64,000 nucleotides of DNA from Bicyclus anynana (Eukaryota; Arthropoda; Insecta; Lepidoptera; Nymphalidae): NCBI RefSeq assembly GCF_947172395.1, contig NC_069087.1, positions 11,551,107-11,615,106 on the forward strand. The letters are read 5' to 3'. Under the pieces are notes generated by a model. The model worked only from the letters and a program-made list of their open reading frames with translations, was not told the origin of the DNA and searched no databases. Both the position numbers and the translations under genes were made by a program. Shown piece after piece: positions 44,978-57,817 of the stretch (its first letter is position 1; the number at the start of each line of letters is the position of its first letter).

Positions 44978-45173
44978 GCCTCATTAGTGGGTTGTCCTAC
45001 GTAGCGTTTTATTTATATTTTAAATAATATGCCACATAGTAAGCGTTGCGTCGCAGGCGACGTTTCAACGGATTGACAGACGAAACACGAAGCGAAGGGA
45101 GGGTGATGCGCTGCCCTGTTTGGGCTCCGGTGTTGATCCGTTGCGACGACGTCACGCAACGCACTAATGAGGC
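44978..45173. mobile_element. inverted-repeat element, about 196 bp
   Basis: GCCTCATTAGTG at the left end and its complement at the right; a second, inner pairing of gcgttgcgtcg / cgcaacgc blocks. Confidence 0.65.
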
Positions 45174-46207
45174 TTCGCCCTAAGGATCTTTCTTAAACAT
45201 GAACTTGTCGCCTTAACGTAAACTGGTGCTTGGTTATTTTTGCCGTTTTACAAACACCTTCAAAATGTACTTTGATTCAATGAGACTTTACGTTTAATAT
45301 TATTTGAATATGATTGTGATTTGAAGTTATATTTAGAGAAGTATGAATAATCACTTGCTTGTCTCTGACGATTTATAGTAATTGAACATAAAATTTTAGA
45401 AAAATAAATTATTAAAAATATGTAACAAATCCCGTTTATAAGATTAATTTGCTTGCTAAAATTGTCATAGTAAAATCCTTAAAACAGCGTAAACTCTTTA
45501 TAACGTTATTCATCGTAACAAGAAACTTACCTACTAAACCGCAGAATTGCGCGGAATTTGGTTGTTTTACCTTAAAACCGATTGAAATAAAAATTACAAA
45601 CTCTATCACGAAGCATTCTCTATTAAGAAGGAATACGTACATTATTTAGACGTGGTATATAATTATTGCTATTAATATGTATGCTATAAGACACTGTAAA
45701 ATTGTAGAGCCTTTTACATCGAATACATCTAAAAATACAATTCAAAATCATAAATTCATGAAACTAGGATAATGCAAATGGTAATGTTTTTATCTCTCAT
45801 TTATTTATTAGTTCTTTTTTTATAATTTTTAACAATGTCAATATAAGTATAAATTACAAAACACTATTAAAAATTTATATCTAATGTTTTTATTATTAAA
45901 CGCGCGTACAAAAAATCCAGGTTCGTGAAAAAATTTGCAACTATAAAAACTCGTCTATAAAAAGTTTCATTTGTTTGAACACAGCAATCTAACCGATTAT
46001 TATTATTATTGAACGAGTAACAATTTGCAAAATCATCTTCATTGATTCTATAGATAGTATTTAAAGGCGAACACAGTTCAAGGTTTAAAGGATCCTATTT
46101 GCAGAAAATCCCGAACTTATTTGCTTTCTATTGGGAAGCAAATAAGTTCGAGTTTCATCACTATGGACTTCCACTCCTGGACATAGGGCTCTTGTGAAGT
46201 TAAACAA

Positions 46208-46412
46208 ACACAATACAGCCTCAATAGCCAAGTGGCACGTCGATTCTTTTTCTACGGTCGCTAACGCTTCGAAAACTAGAAAGATGTATGGGAATGACAT
46301 TTGCTATCGACAGGTCACGTGGTCAAGATCTGTTATTCCCATATATTTTTCTAGTTTTCGAAGCGTTAGCGATCGTAGAAAGAGAATCGACGTGCCAGTT
46401 GGCTAGGGGGGC
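46208..46412. mobile_element. family F hairpin element, intact copy
   Basis: Arms of about 85 bases (agtggcacgtcgattctttt ... and complementary gaatcgacgtgcc) around a short centre containing cgacaggtcacgtg. Confidence 0.82.
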
Positions 46413-48679
46413 AGTTTGGACTGCCATAGCGGTCCTCTGTTACGTAGATGATTTCATAGATTTACCCAGTTGGGGGTCGCCATTTCAATACATATATACC
46501 TGTATGTATATCATCATAAATATTTTTTATTTTAATTGAAAGGCCTAATCTGCGAAAAGGTATATGATTTATCATTTCTAATACGTTTGTTTTTTTTAAT
46601 TCAGTTCTATATTAGGTTATCTATGATTGTTAGTCTCCAGCCGTTTAAAATATCTTAGGTACGTCAGAATATGCAGAAATACGTTACTTGTACATATAAA
46701 ATTCTGAATCCGGGATAACTTTCCAATAATTTAAATTGGAGGCTGGAGCATAATAAACGTGGAAGCAAATATCAAATTGGAGATATTTATATATATATTC
46801 TAATATGAAAAATTGTGAGCCTACTGCAATTTCTAAAATCAAATTATACTAGGTACTTAGTAATTTAGTATACATAGTAGGTACATACCTACCTATACTT
46901 ATTTATATTATAACCAGAAATCAATTCAATTAGGTATGTACTACGTAAGTAGGTATTTCTACTTGCTTTACATTTGTCGAAAACCTTACAACGTGGATTT
47001 AAAATATATTCAGTAAGCAATATTTAAAAATTAGGTATTTTTGGATGCGTTTAAAATCTTTTGATCCAACGTTATTATCTTCCATAAATCCTTGCCCTGC
47101 ATCAGCGGGTCTTTTGTGCTTTAGAAGAGTTTATTTTTATCTTATTTTCCTTATATTTACAAAACGTCGTCCTTTTACAAGTGATTTGTAAATATCCCTT
47201 ATATTTTAAGCAAATTACCTCTTAATACGGTAGGTATTACATACATTCCTACTTAAATTCCGTGCGTAAGTTATAAAACAAAGAAGCTTTAAAGTATAGT
47301 AATAGTTTATAGTAAGCTAAGTTGTATCAGTAGTAAATACATTTGTTAAAATGTTAAAATAAACCGACTGACTTAAGATATCCAATTTGTCTAAGTTTTT
47401 TTTTGTCTCGATTCGATAATACATAAACTAATCAATATTACTTATTCCGTTATCAATCAATAAGATTTTCATCGTTATACGTTAGTTATTTCTTATCATT
47501 GTGATATTTACTTTGTAGTTGATCGAGATGTTAAATACAGGTTCATTAGGCCGCGTATACATATGTGCCATCCGTCACTCGACGCCATTTGTAAAGCTTT
47601 GCCACACATAGATACTATACATACTGGTACTATACATTAATCAGAAAGACGAAGGCAATGTGCCCGGGAAAGTACTTACATTACTTCAAGTATTACTACC
47701 ATTAATCATAGCTGTTCTTTAAGCTTAGCTCTGTCAGTTGGACATATATAGTTACCGGTATATTATGATGGGATTTGTTTAGATATGTACTTCGTTAACT
47801 AAAAATAAACACCTCTTTTACGGATTATCTTGATTAGAGACTGCAAACGCAGTTTCTTTGATTGGAAACCTAAACACCACTTTTGCTTTTGCTACACCAC
47901 CTAAACTTAAAAGCTTACTTTGGCTCTGTGTGGCAATGGCATCGGCTGGCTTGTGGCATGGCGTAGAGTGGCGTGTCACACATGTGCGCGTGCCTTTATG
48001 GTGATATATGAAAATAATTGTTAGAAATAATATAGATTTAGATATAAAATGCTATGAGTTTGTCTTGTAAATAGAAATGAATGTATTCAGAATTATGTTA
48101 TACCATGTGACTTGTATTAATGTTATAATGAGAACAAAATGTTAATTAATTGTTTTGCAAATATGTGTTTGCAACTTATGAGTGCCTATACCTGCTCTTG
48201 TAAATAGGGAAATCATTTGAAGGTATAATTTTTGTATAATTTTTTAGAGATATTGTAATCTATGCGATCGGCCATCTGTACCTTAAATAAATAAGTATTA
48301 TCTCTGTTTTTTCGTTTTATTTGTCTTTATTGATAAATCCTAAAATGTAAATTATATTCGAACCCGTGATATCCAGTATTTGAGTAAAGCTAAAAAATCT
48401 ACCTGTCATATCTATCTTGGTTCCTTGTGGACTACGGAACCCTAAAAATTTGCTGATTACTTAGGACTAGTCGCCAAGCACTTATCTTAACAATATGGTA
48501 GTTAAAAGGGCAAGGTCGTCGTTCGCATGTCTAGTACAATTTAGCAAATTGTTTCAGTCCGTAGTGCCGCTACATGCCGGGGCCTAATGCATCGCGTGGT
48601 TCAACTTTTTACATTAATTTAAATTGATAGTCCATCTACTGTGGTCGTTAATTGATTAAAGTTTGCATACATCCATGTA

Positions 48680-48960
48680 AAATTCACTAGAAAGCGCTGT
48701 GTTGGTCGGTCTCCCACCGGGTGGAATGACGACATCAAGCGAGACGCAGGAATTGGCTGGATGCAGGCGGTTCAGGATCAGTTTACAGCGACCTCGCACC
48801 GGAAAGCGCAGTGTTGGTCGACCCCCCACTAGGTGGATCGAGGATATCAAGGGGATTGCAGAAAGCCGTTGGATTCTGGCGGCTCGAGACCGTTGTGTTT
48901 GAAAGTCTATGTCTAGCTGTGGACGTCCATCGGCTGATAATGATGATGATGACCCATTAT
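48680..48960 (+). pseudogene. non-LTR retrotransposon 3' end, partly duplicated
   Basis: Two overlapping partial copies of the GRPPTRW-type C-terminal coding segment, then tggacgtccatcggctgata and (GAT)n. Frames are broken. Confidence 0.65.
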
Positions 48961-49379
48961 CATCTTAACAGTCTACTACACCTACAGGGCGAGGCTTCCC
49001 TCCTTAAAGATGAGACCCACCAGTCTGCTCTAGTGCGGGTTGGCGGGCTTTGGGTGATATGGTAAAGTTCTTCTTCTTCTTCGTCCTCGCCTTTTCCCGT
49101 TTATACGGGGTCGGCTTTCCCAATGATATGGTAAAGTTAATGATCATTATATGATGTTAATGGTAACGACAGGGACCGACAGCTTAAGGTGCTCTCCGAT
49201 CTGAGGCACGAGGTGACACCATTGATTTTTTTTTAAATCCAAACGTAACGTAGACAAAAAGTATCCTATAACCTTCATGATCTCGTCGATTATGAAATCG
49301 TGCCGGGTTTCATTTGCCCGATCAACAAAATTATAGACAGACAGACGCGTAAAAAATAAAAAAAAATATATTTTTAGTT

Positions 49380-49866
49380 TCATCATTATCAATCCATATT
49401 TGGCTGACTGCTGAGCTCGAGTCTCCTCTCAGAATGAGAGGGGTTAGGCCAATAGTCCACCACGCTGGCCCAATGCGGATTGGCGGACTTCATACACGCA
49501 GAGAATTAAAAATTATAATACTGTATGACTTTTTCAAAAGAGCAACTGTTGAGTTTCTTGCCGGTATCTTCTCAGCAGAACCTGCCTTCCGAACCGGTGG
49601 TAGAATCTTTACAAATAGTCAACTGACGTGTCAAAAGTGCTTGTAAACTGAGCCTTCTTGAAATAAATGATTTTTGATTTGATTTGATTTAAAGAATTCT
49701 CTGGTATGCCGGTTTCCTCATGATGTTTCCCTTCACCGTTAGAGACACGTGATATATAATTTCTTAGAATGCACATAAAAGTTGGAGGTGCATGCCCCGG
49801 ACCGGATTCGAACCCACACCCTCCGGAATCGGAGGCAGAGGTCATATCCACTGGGCTATCACGGCT
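49380..49866 (-). mobile_element. SINE family A interrupted by family D element
   Basis: SINE sequence at 49380-49512 and 49691-49866. The 178 bases between them are a family D element with the (TTTGA)n tail at its right end. Confidence 0.85.
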
Positions 49867-50411
49867 CTTATCCACTTTAATCATATTCCTCCAACATATT
49901 TTCAACGTACAGAATTTGATCTGTTACAGTTTTATTGTAAATATCAAATTACCTGCAAGTTATTTCTATTATTATACATATTTATTACATTACAGTTAAT
50001 AGTTATTCATGCGTTTCTTATAATAACACTTGCATTATTATTCGTAAGTATCGTGCTAACGATCGCGCACATAAATTGCGGGTTCGTAAAATCCCATGAC
50101 GTCTACCGTCAACCATGGGAAAAGGTCGCCTCGAGCTGGTCACTCACGGTCCGATATACTCGCATGCCTGCATCGCTGCCGGCATGAAGTCCTGTAAATT
50201 GCCCTGGATTAGCCTATAAGCTATATAAGCACTAATTGCATAGGGATTCTCGTCTAGAAGGGCATATTAACGATCGAAAAAAAAACGTTGCACACGAAAA
50301 CGAAAGAAATGTCAAAATCCGCGCGTTTTAAATTGACGTTAATTGGTATTTACATATCTACGGTATGTAATAACATTGTTAAAATTGAGTATTTGTATTT
50401 CATATTATAAT

Positions 50412-50740
50412 TAGTTGTAGAGCCGCGAAAGCCCATTAGATATGATCTATATTCTATGCCTTCGATTCCGGAGGGTGTGAGTTCAAATTCGATCCGGAAC
50501 ATGCAACTTTTCAGTTGTGGACATATTAAGAAATTAATATCACGTGTCACAAATGGTGAAGAAAAAACATCGTGAGAAAACCTGCATACCAGAGAATTTT
50601 CTTAATTTTCTGCGTGTGTGAAGTCTGCCAATCCGCATTAGGACAATGTGGTGGACTAATTGGCTTAACCCCTCTCATTCTGAGAGGAGACTCGAGCTCA
50701 GTAGTGAGCCAAATATGGGTTGATAATGATGATGATGATT
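50412..50740 (+). mobile_element. tRNA-derived SINE (family A)
   Basis: Head gagccgcgaaagcccattag is diverged, but body and (GAT)n tail are typical. Confidence 0.82.
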
Positions 50741-51233
50741 TGTAGTTTATATTAGGACACGGGGCACACAGGGAAAGATTGCTTAGGACAACAAGTTATC
50801 TTAATTCGGCAGTGGGTAAAAATCATCGTGTGTTGGTCGCGATTTTTGCTTCAAGTCGAGCCGTCATGAGTTTTACCGGACGTCAAGCCGGCAGCGGATA
50901 CACCGGACCGTGTGTGGCTAGCTTTCGCCGCCTCGGAGGCAATCGAGCGCGAACGGGAGGCTAACTATATGATGGAAGAAAACCGTAAACATCCGATTTA
51001 GCGGTCCAAAAACATGCAAATGTTATGTTTCGTATTCTGTAGTAGATGAGGTATGCACGTTGAGTCAGTAGTGATGTAGTCGTTAATCTTGAACGAAATA
51101 TTTTGTAGTACAATGATTAATGACTGCATTAAACACACAATAAAAATCACATTTTGTAGCTAAATGTAAGTAACATTATTGTAAATTGTAACAACCGTGC
51201 CCAGTCTACTCTATTCATTACTGAATTCAATTG

Positions 51234-51370
51234 GTAGGCGTCCACGTATCCTCATCGCACGTATCGGACGCATCGTATCAAATGATTTTTAATTTAACGA
51301 TTAAACGGATTTTATGTACTTACAATCCGTTCAATGCGATCCGTACGATGGGGTTCAGTGGACGCACTTG
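51234..51370. mobile_element. hairpin element, imperfect
   Basis: ggcgtccac near the left end pairs with gtggacgc at the right; catcg/cgatg blocks repeat in both orientations up to 51460. Confidence 0.45.
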
Positions 51371-51439
51371 TATGACTTTGAATATAAAATATCTATTAAA
51401 TCAAAGAATATTAAATTCGTTGGATGCGATGCGACCGAT

Positions 51440-53200
51440 GCGTACGGTGCGGATATAAAGTAGCCTATGTGTTAATCCAGAGTAAAATCTATTTCCATTC
51501 CAAATTTCAGCTAAATCGCTTCAGTAGTAGCGGCGTTATAGAGTAACAAACATCCAAACATCCAAACATACATCCAAACATCCATACAAACTTTCGCGTT
51601 TATAATATTAGTAGGATAGGATTAAATGTCTTCTAAAGATAACTATACATTTTATCGTATTCTTCTAGTTTTACTTGACTATCATTTGCCAGGAAAGGCA
51701 AGAGTGTTAGGTACAGAATTTATTTGCAGCTGTAGACTCCTTAATTGGGATTTAAAAAATCACAACAGCGTCACATTCTGTTTTTTTGTCGATTGTAGAG
51801 TTTCTGCCAGAGGGCTACAACTAGAAGTACCTACATACTTACGTGCGGGGAAGAAAAAGCTGTTTTTTAGTGTCTCTTGGGAGATTGGGAGATTCAGACC
51901 TCAGCTTAGTCATCTAAGCATACGCGCGGAAACAACGCATTCTAACTTAGGTAACGATCCTTACCAGTCTTTATCAGTGTCCCACTTTAGAACGTTGTTT
52001 TCCTTTCTCGTTCGTTGCACCATCGAATTATAGTCAAGCGAAGTCACGACCACTTCCTTGTTATAGCCAGTCTATTGTACTTAGATATTTGCGGACAGCT
52101 TTTTATATTTATCTTGTGGCATCCGGTTATTTTGTATACGTCATTGACATTGAGTAAGTATATTGCAATTAAAAATACAAATAAGTAGGTATGATGAAGA
52201 GTGTTTTGAATAATCTAAAAAATATCGTAAAAAAACATTGCAATTATTACACAAGAACCTCCTCCTTTTTGCGGTTGCGAAGAATTCTGCCCGTCATAAC
52301 TCATAAACAATTTGACCTTCCCAATACTGCTTTTCCGACGTATCCATCGATCCCTGAAAATGGCTTTAATAAAATCTAAGGCAAATGGATAGAAAATGTC
52401 GACAATCAATACATACTAACAACCTAATACATATAAATATAATCGAGGCGTCTGTCATTGATTTAAAATAACCGTTTTCTCAATAACACGATACCAAAAC
52501 AACCAATTTACAATTTTTTTTAATTTTACGTAAAAACAATCCATGGTTTCCTTTCCACGGGATTTTTGAATTTCACTCAGACAAAGTCGCTTTTTAGAAA
52601 TGAAAATATAAAATTTTATTGTAATGTGGTTTAATTAATTTTAATTTAATACTTTTAATTTTAATAGATTGTTCTTTGTGACAGATGAGTTGCGCAGGAA
52701 GATATCCTTCTGTATACTTTGATTATATTTGTATCACGTAAAAACTAGCTTTAGACACACCACGCCAGTCAAATGCAGATTTGTGGACTCTGTCACGGTA
52801 GTAGAGTTTTATATAGTGAATATATTTTTTATTAGCGTAACGTAACTGTTACAATTATTGTACTTACTAATAAATATAATAATATTTATGTAAGTACATG
52901 TAAAGGAATGTTTAAACCTAATAATAAACTGTAGTTAAGTTGATTAACTAGCTCATTAGAATTGCAAGGACATTTACCCGCGAGGAAAACCACAAGTATG
53001 AAATAAGATTTGTATCTAACTTAATTGCTTGTTTACTAGCTTAGGCAACCGTGGCATAATTTATTGCTATGAACTATTTCTAAGAAAGCTCTTGTGAACG
53101 TACAATAGTTTAGTAATGGTTTCTTGGCATACAATCTAATTTTATAATTATTTTATTTAATGATGGTCAGATATGTTAACAATTAACATCATTTGTTATT
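51440..53200. other. retroelement remnant, then featureless DNA
   Basis: 51440-51620 is a remnant with ttcagctaaatcgcttcagt and repeated catccaaa units. A 135-codon open frame at 51626-52033 has no recognised similarity and no flanking splice or initiation context worth trusting. Nothing else seen to 53200. Confidence 0.4.
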
Positions 53201-53227
53201 TTTTAACCCCCGACGCAAAAGAGGGGT

Positions 53228-53885
53228 ATTATAATTTTGATGTGTCCGTCTGTCCGTCTGTCTATCTTTCTGTCAGTCTGTGAACCATAGCTCCCGAACG
53301 GATGAAGCGATTTCAATTCAATAAGTTTGTTTTGTATGTGACTTAAGAAAATTGGTTGAGCCGTTTAAAAATTCTGGGGAGTGAAAGTGGGTAAGAAAAA
53401 CCGAATATCTGCAAATATACTCTAGTCTAAGAACCATAAAATCTCACAAACTTAGTTATTATATATATAAATCGGTAAAATACGTAAGTGCGTATAAAAC
53501 TCGAAAATTAGGTACAATACATACGTATAGATACAGACATTCTCATAATTTATTTATTTTATTTATTTATCTATACTAATATTATAAAGAGGAAAACTTT
53601 GTTTGTATGTTTGTTTGATTGTAATGAATAGGCTCAAAAACTGCTGGATCGATTTTAAAAATTCTTTCACCATTCGAAAGCTACATTATCCACAAGTAAC
53701 ATGGGCTAAATTTTATTTTGGAAATAAATAGGGTTCCGTAAGATATTTGGGTTTTTCGGTTTTGTAAAAAAACAACCAGAAAAGTATGGTAGGGGTAGGT
53801 AGGAGTAGGGTAGGGGTAGGGGTAGGCTAGGGGTAGTTGGAAATTTACATCGAGTTTCACGCGGACGAAGTTGCGGGCGTCGGCT
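53228..53885. mobile_element. two adjoining retroelement remnants
   Basis: 53228-53450 carries gaacggatgaagcgatttca; 53572-53885 starts tatactaatattataaagag and ends cacgcggacgaagttgcggg. The latter contains a G-rich (GGGTAG)-like run at 53806-53840. Confidence 0.55.
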
Positions 53886-54029
53886 ATATTATAAAAAATA
53901 CATATTGAAATTAAGCTTAACATAGTGCAACATAAACCACAGTTGTGATTTATGTTTACTTTATTTCGACTCGAAATGCACAAAAATTTGTGTGCCACAA
54001 AGATAATAAGATGAGTGTTTTATTTAATT

Positions 54030-54572
54030 CTAATAGAAGCAATTAATGCCGGCACCACTCATCAGACGGCGAAAGTGACGCGTTTTTCGATTTCTGTGGC
54101 ATCCATCTCACTAGGTCGTCGGTTCGCTAGTCCCACCACTACCCAGCGAAGCAGTCGCGGTTGGTGGACCATCGACTGTTTACCAATTCGAATGCCAGTG
54201 ATTCTGTGCCACGCGTAGTGTTGTTACTTGCGCGGCGTCTTATAAACAAGTTCTTTATATAATTATCTACAAGTTATTACGACAATTTAAGCAAATATAG
54301 TGGAAAAGAACAAGATAAATTTTATTATCTAGTGTTGGTGTTTATATACCTGTGTGAGTGTTGGTTTAGTGTTAACACATATTGAGCGAAAGCTGCCCGT
54401 CTGTGTGGGTTACACCTGTTATTTGCTGTGTATGTTTTTACTTGCGGTGTGTTGCAATGCAAAATAAAAAGTGTTAAATGTTGAAATCTGGTTTATGAGG
54501 AGTGCGGTGTGTGGCTGTGCTGTAAGAAAACAAGCCCACGTGCTTATGTAAGCACGTTACTGTTCATACAGA
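54030..54572 (+). promoter_or_regulatory. candidate promoter and non-coding first exon
   Basis: GC-rich patch 54045-54240, TTATAAA at 54239, then unique leader-like sequence ending catacaga with a consensus GTAAGT donor at 54573. No ATG frame of note. Could be the first exon of a + strand gene downstream; no coding exon of it is seen. Confidence 0.3.
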
Positions 54573-54674
54573 GTAAGTACATAACAATTATAAAAAAATA
54601 ATATGTCTGAAAATCTTACTTAAGTATTTATTACTTAAAACGACTGTCAATTTTCTACAATGAAAAAAAAAATT

Positions 54675-54745
54675 ATCTACAGAGCCGAAAATCAAACCCG
54701 ACACCACAATTACTAAGCGACGCGTTTACCGCTGCGTCACATGGT
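54675..54745 (-). mobile_element. tRNA-like SINE head
   Basis: On the - strand, gtgacgcagcggtaaacgcg and a degenerate B box (gggtttgatttt) are spaced as in a tRNA. Not a functional tRNA. Confidence 0.4.
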
Positions 54746-55344
54746 CGTTGCAAGCTATTTAGGTTGACTAATAGATGACCTACCTATTCATTGAAATATT
54801 ATTTTATATACAGGGCCGTTCCGTCCATACGGCGAACGGAGCAGTCGCTCCAGGCGCCAAATCCTAGAGCGCGCCTAAATGATAATCCTAGTCAACTGCG
54901 CCTGATTTTCGATTGGTCACCCCAGAGTACGGTCAAGATCTTCGCGTTTCATTCTTATTTTACATATTCATAATTTGGTATAGGTATCTGCATATTATTA
55001 GGAGCAAACAGGAGAGGCGCCATAATTGGATCTCGCTCCATTTTAGAATTTACTTCGGGCCGGCGCAGTAAATATATATTATAAAATATAATAATTGTGT
55101 AGATCAGAAGGTTGTATATATTTTGTGCGGAAGAATAGGTAGCATTCTTTAATTAAAACTGCGCCATACTTCTAGTCTATTTAGTCTATTGAAATGTTAC
55201 ATTTTTTGGGCCTTATCCTGCGTTTTTAGATTTTCGGTTATAACTTTTTCTTTATGGTTCTACAACAAAAAGTTATAAGACCTAAGTTGTAGACAATTTA
55301 ATTAGCATCAAAAAATGGTAACAATTTTTTTGTATCAGACAATA

Positions 55345-55521
55345 AATTGAAAAGAATATTTGTCATATCTTTTATATATGAGCAATATTCCCATTGACCT
55401 CCAACTAGTCTAGAAAGACAGTGCTAGGAGTAGGTACGACAATAGACCAACAGGGCGGGGATCGAACCACCATCCCTCGGTGATGAGTTCGACGCTCTTA
55501 CCGTCGAGCTATTGAGACTAA
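55345..55521 (-). mobile_element. SINE with tRNA-like head
   Basis: caatagctcgacggtaagag and ggttcgatccccgccc on the - strand; body (catatcttttatatatgagc) also occurs at 11145-11210 and 13750-13835. Confidence 0.6.
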
Positions 55522-56179
55522 ATTAGGTAGGTACCTACTTATTTGTAAGTGGCTTTTATAGTTATAAAAGCCACGTAATAAACAATAGTAATAAATCAAT
55601 CAGCAAAAAACGATGGAAATTTTAGTTGTTTATGTGATGTTATTACTTAAGTAATTATGATTTACGTTGAATATTTTGTAGGTAGGTAGTAGGTATACCA
55701 ACTCAACTCATTCATCAATTACTATGACAAAGCATGATCACCATACAGTAGTAGTAGTTCTTTATCTTGATTTTCTATTTATTATAGGTACATATATATT
55801 TTATACATTTAGTAATAAATACACTTCACATTATAAATTCATATATAAATCACACTATATATCTTTACATCTGTAGTTTAATTGGTACTTAATTATTATT
55901 TTTAAACATATTTGCTGCTTCTGATTGAATTTAATTCACTTGAATTTGTTCTCATTTTTATTTTTTTTTATGTTAGCTGTGGCTTCACACGGGTCTCAGC
56001 TGAAAATCAGCGCCGTGTATTATGCTTGTATATAGTACACGGCATATGCTGAGCTGTACACCCTTTCCTTTTTAAGGGTTACAGACAGACATGCTGTTTT
56101 TAGTTAAGGATACTGTTTGTAACTTTTAAATTTGAATAAATTTATTTTCTTTCTTTCTTCTTCTTTCTAGTAGTTAACA

Positions 56180-56490
56180 GCCCAATACAGAGCCAAGCCT
56201 TCCTCCTATTGGAAGAGGGAATATGGGTCTTAGAGTTAGACCACGCTGCTTTAACGCTGGTTGGCGGGTTTAGTGTGATCGATGACGACGATCATTCATC
56301 ATCATCATCATTAACAACCCGTATTCGACTCACTGTTGAGCACGAGTCTCCACCTACAACTTGAGAATTTTTACTAAATGTTTCTTAGCAGAAGAAAGAG
56401 AGGCTCAGTCATTCCTAGCCCGACCTAGGACTCGAACCCAGTACCTACCTCGTGCTACATACGCACCCTAAACGCTGCACCAACGAGGCA
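56180..56490. mobile_element. cluster of SINE fragments
   Basis: 56180-56285 matches the tggcgggtt block seen at 19390; 56292-56352 is a family A tail; 56391-56490 is a tRNA-like head on the - strand (gggttcgagtcctagg). Confidence 0.55.
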
Positions 56491-56510
56491 ATTTTCTTTT
56501 AGCAGGATAT

Positions 56511-56705
56511 TCATCATCATTTTCAACCCGCTCACTGCTGAGCTCGAGTCTCCTCTCAGAATGAAGGGAGTAGTCCACCACGTTGGCCCAATGTGGATTG
56601 GCAGACTTCACACACGCAGAGAATTAAGAAAATTTTCTGGTAGATATGCAGGTTTCCTCACGATGTTTTTCCTTAACCGTCTGAGACAGATGATACTTAA
56701 TCTCT
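56511..56705 (-). mobile_element. tRNA-derived SINE (family A), tail half
   Basis: Tail and body present, tRNA head missing. Confidence 0.78.
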
Positions 56706-57499
56706 TTAACTCCTTTATTAGCATATTATGACATATTATTTTAAGAAGTCCCAAGTCTATGACTTAGTAGGTAGCTATTGGTTTGTAATCTTTTTTTGAG
56801 TTTATCACAATCAAGTTCACACAAACTGATCCGGCATGAAAACTTTGTTACGAGTATGTCGGCGGAGTTGACTAAATTCCACTTCTGATAACGGAGAACC
56901 TCAGAGCAGGTTCTAAGCTTTACGTGTCAAGGATGGCAGATACACAAAGTAACTCTAGCGATCATTACCAGAACAACGAACTGACTAATACTGTCACGCG
57001 ATCACGAGCGGATCTCAGACTTGCAAATGATGGCAGTTGGGTTGAGGGGCCCCTTTACGACTAGTCAATGCTCCCCATCTCCGCTCGCGTTGGCTCCCAG
57101 CTAAGTAAATAACAATGCAATACTAACCGGATCGGACGATAACTCACTCACTATATTCACTGACTCGCTACTTAACTTCTACCACTCTATCACTATTTTA
57201 CTATGCTTAACAAATAGAAGACGACTATCCATTTCAAAGAAGAGATTACAACTCAACTGCTCAACTAGAAGACTACAGTGGGGGCAGGGTACCCCTGTAC
57301 CTATCAAGCGTACCAGACACGCGCCATTTTGCTCAATCTCAATGCTATTAGACGAGAGTCACGTTATCAACCTTTTCAGTCTTATTTATTTAAACAGTAA
57401 ATAATTAAATCCCAATTACACGAAAACCTGATTCTAATAATGTCACAATAATTAACGTAGATTTTGCTAACCGATCAAATAACTCACTCGCCGACAAGT

Positions 57500-57817
57500 C
57501 ATCATCATCATCATTATCAACCCATATTCGGCTCACTGCTGAGCTCGAGTCTCCTCTCAGGATGAGAGGGGTAAGTCAATAGTCCACCACGCTGGCCCAA
57601 TGCGGATTGGCAGACTTCACACACGCAGAGAATTAAGAAAATTCTCTGGTGTGCAGGTTTCCTCACGATGTTTTCCTTCACCGATTGAGACACGTGACAT
57701 ATAATTTCTTAAAATGCACACAACTGAAAAGTTGGAGGTACATGCCCCGGACCGGATTCGAACCCACACCCTCCGGAATCGGAGACAGAAGTCATATCCA
57801 CTGGGCTATCACGGCTC
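57500..57817 (-). mobile_element. tRNA-derived SINE (family A) with clear target duplication
   Basis: Full length and flanked by a perfect 11-bp direct repeat CGCCGACAAGT at 57489-57499 and 57818-57828, the mark of retrotransposition. Confidence 0.92.

Larger units (their letters stand above)
42703..48310 (+). other. possible par-3 3' UTR and flank
   Basis: After the repeats no coding sequence is recognised. Candidate poly(A) signals AATAAA lie at 44113 and 44510 (both in or beside a repeat) and at 48286, the last followed by a U/GU-rich stretch. TGTAAATA (Pumilio-type) sites occur at 47187, 48066 and 48199, in the last 1.1 kb before that signal. A 5.6-kb 3' UTR is possible but unproven; the AT-rich background makes single sites weak evidence. 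Outside the listed repeats, 45200-46150 and 46500-47900 show nothing else. Confidence 0.35.

Noticed and set aside
17796..50868. Shared 16-mer aagtcgagccgtcatg at 17796 and 50853
   Set aside because: About one such 16-base match is expected by chance in a window of this size, and the flanks do not align.
51626..52033. 135-codon open frame in intergenic DNA
   Set aside because: No similarity recognised, no domain, no supporting context; length is plausible by chance in 64 kb.
53806..53840. G-rich run resembling telomeric repeat
   Set aside because: Units are GGGTAG-like and irregular, not the insect TTAGG repeat; it is a local microsatellite inside a retroelement remnant.
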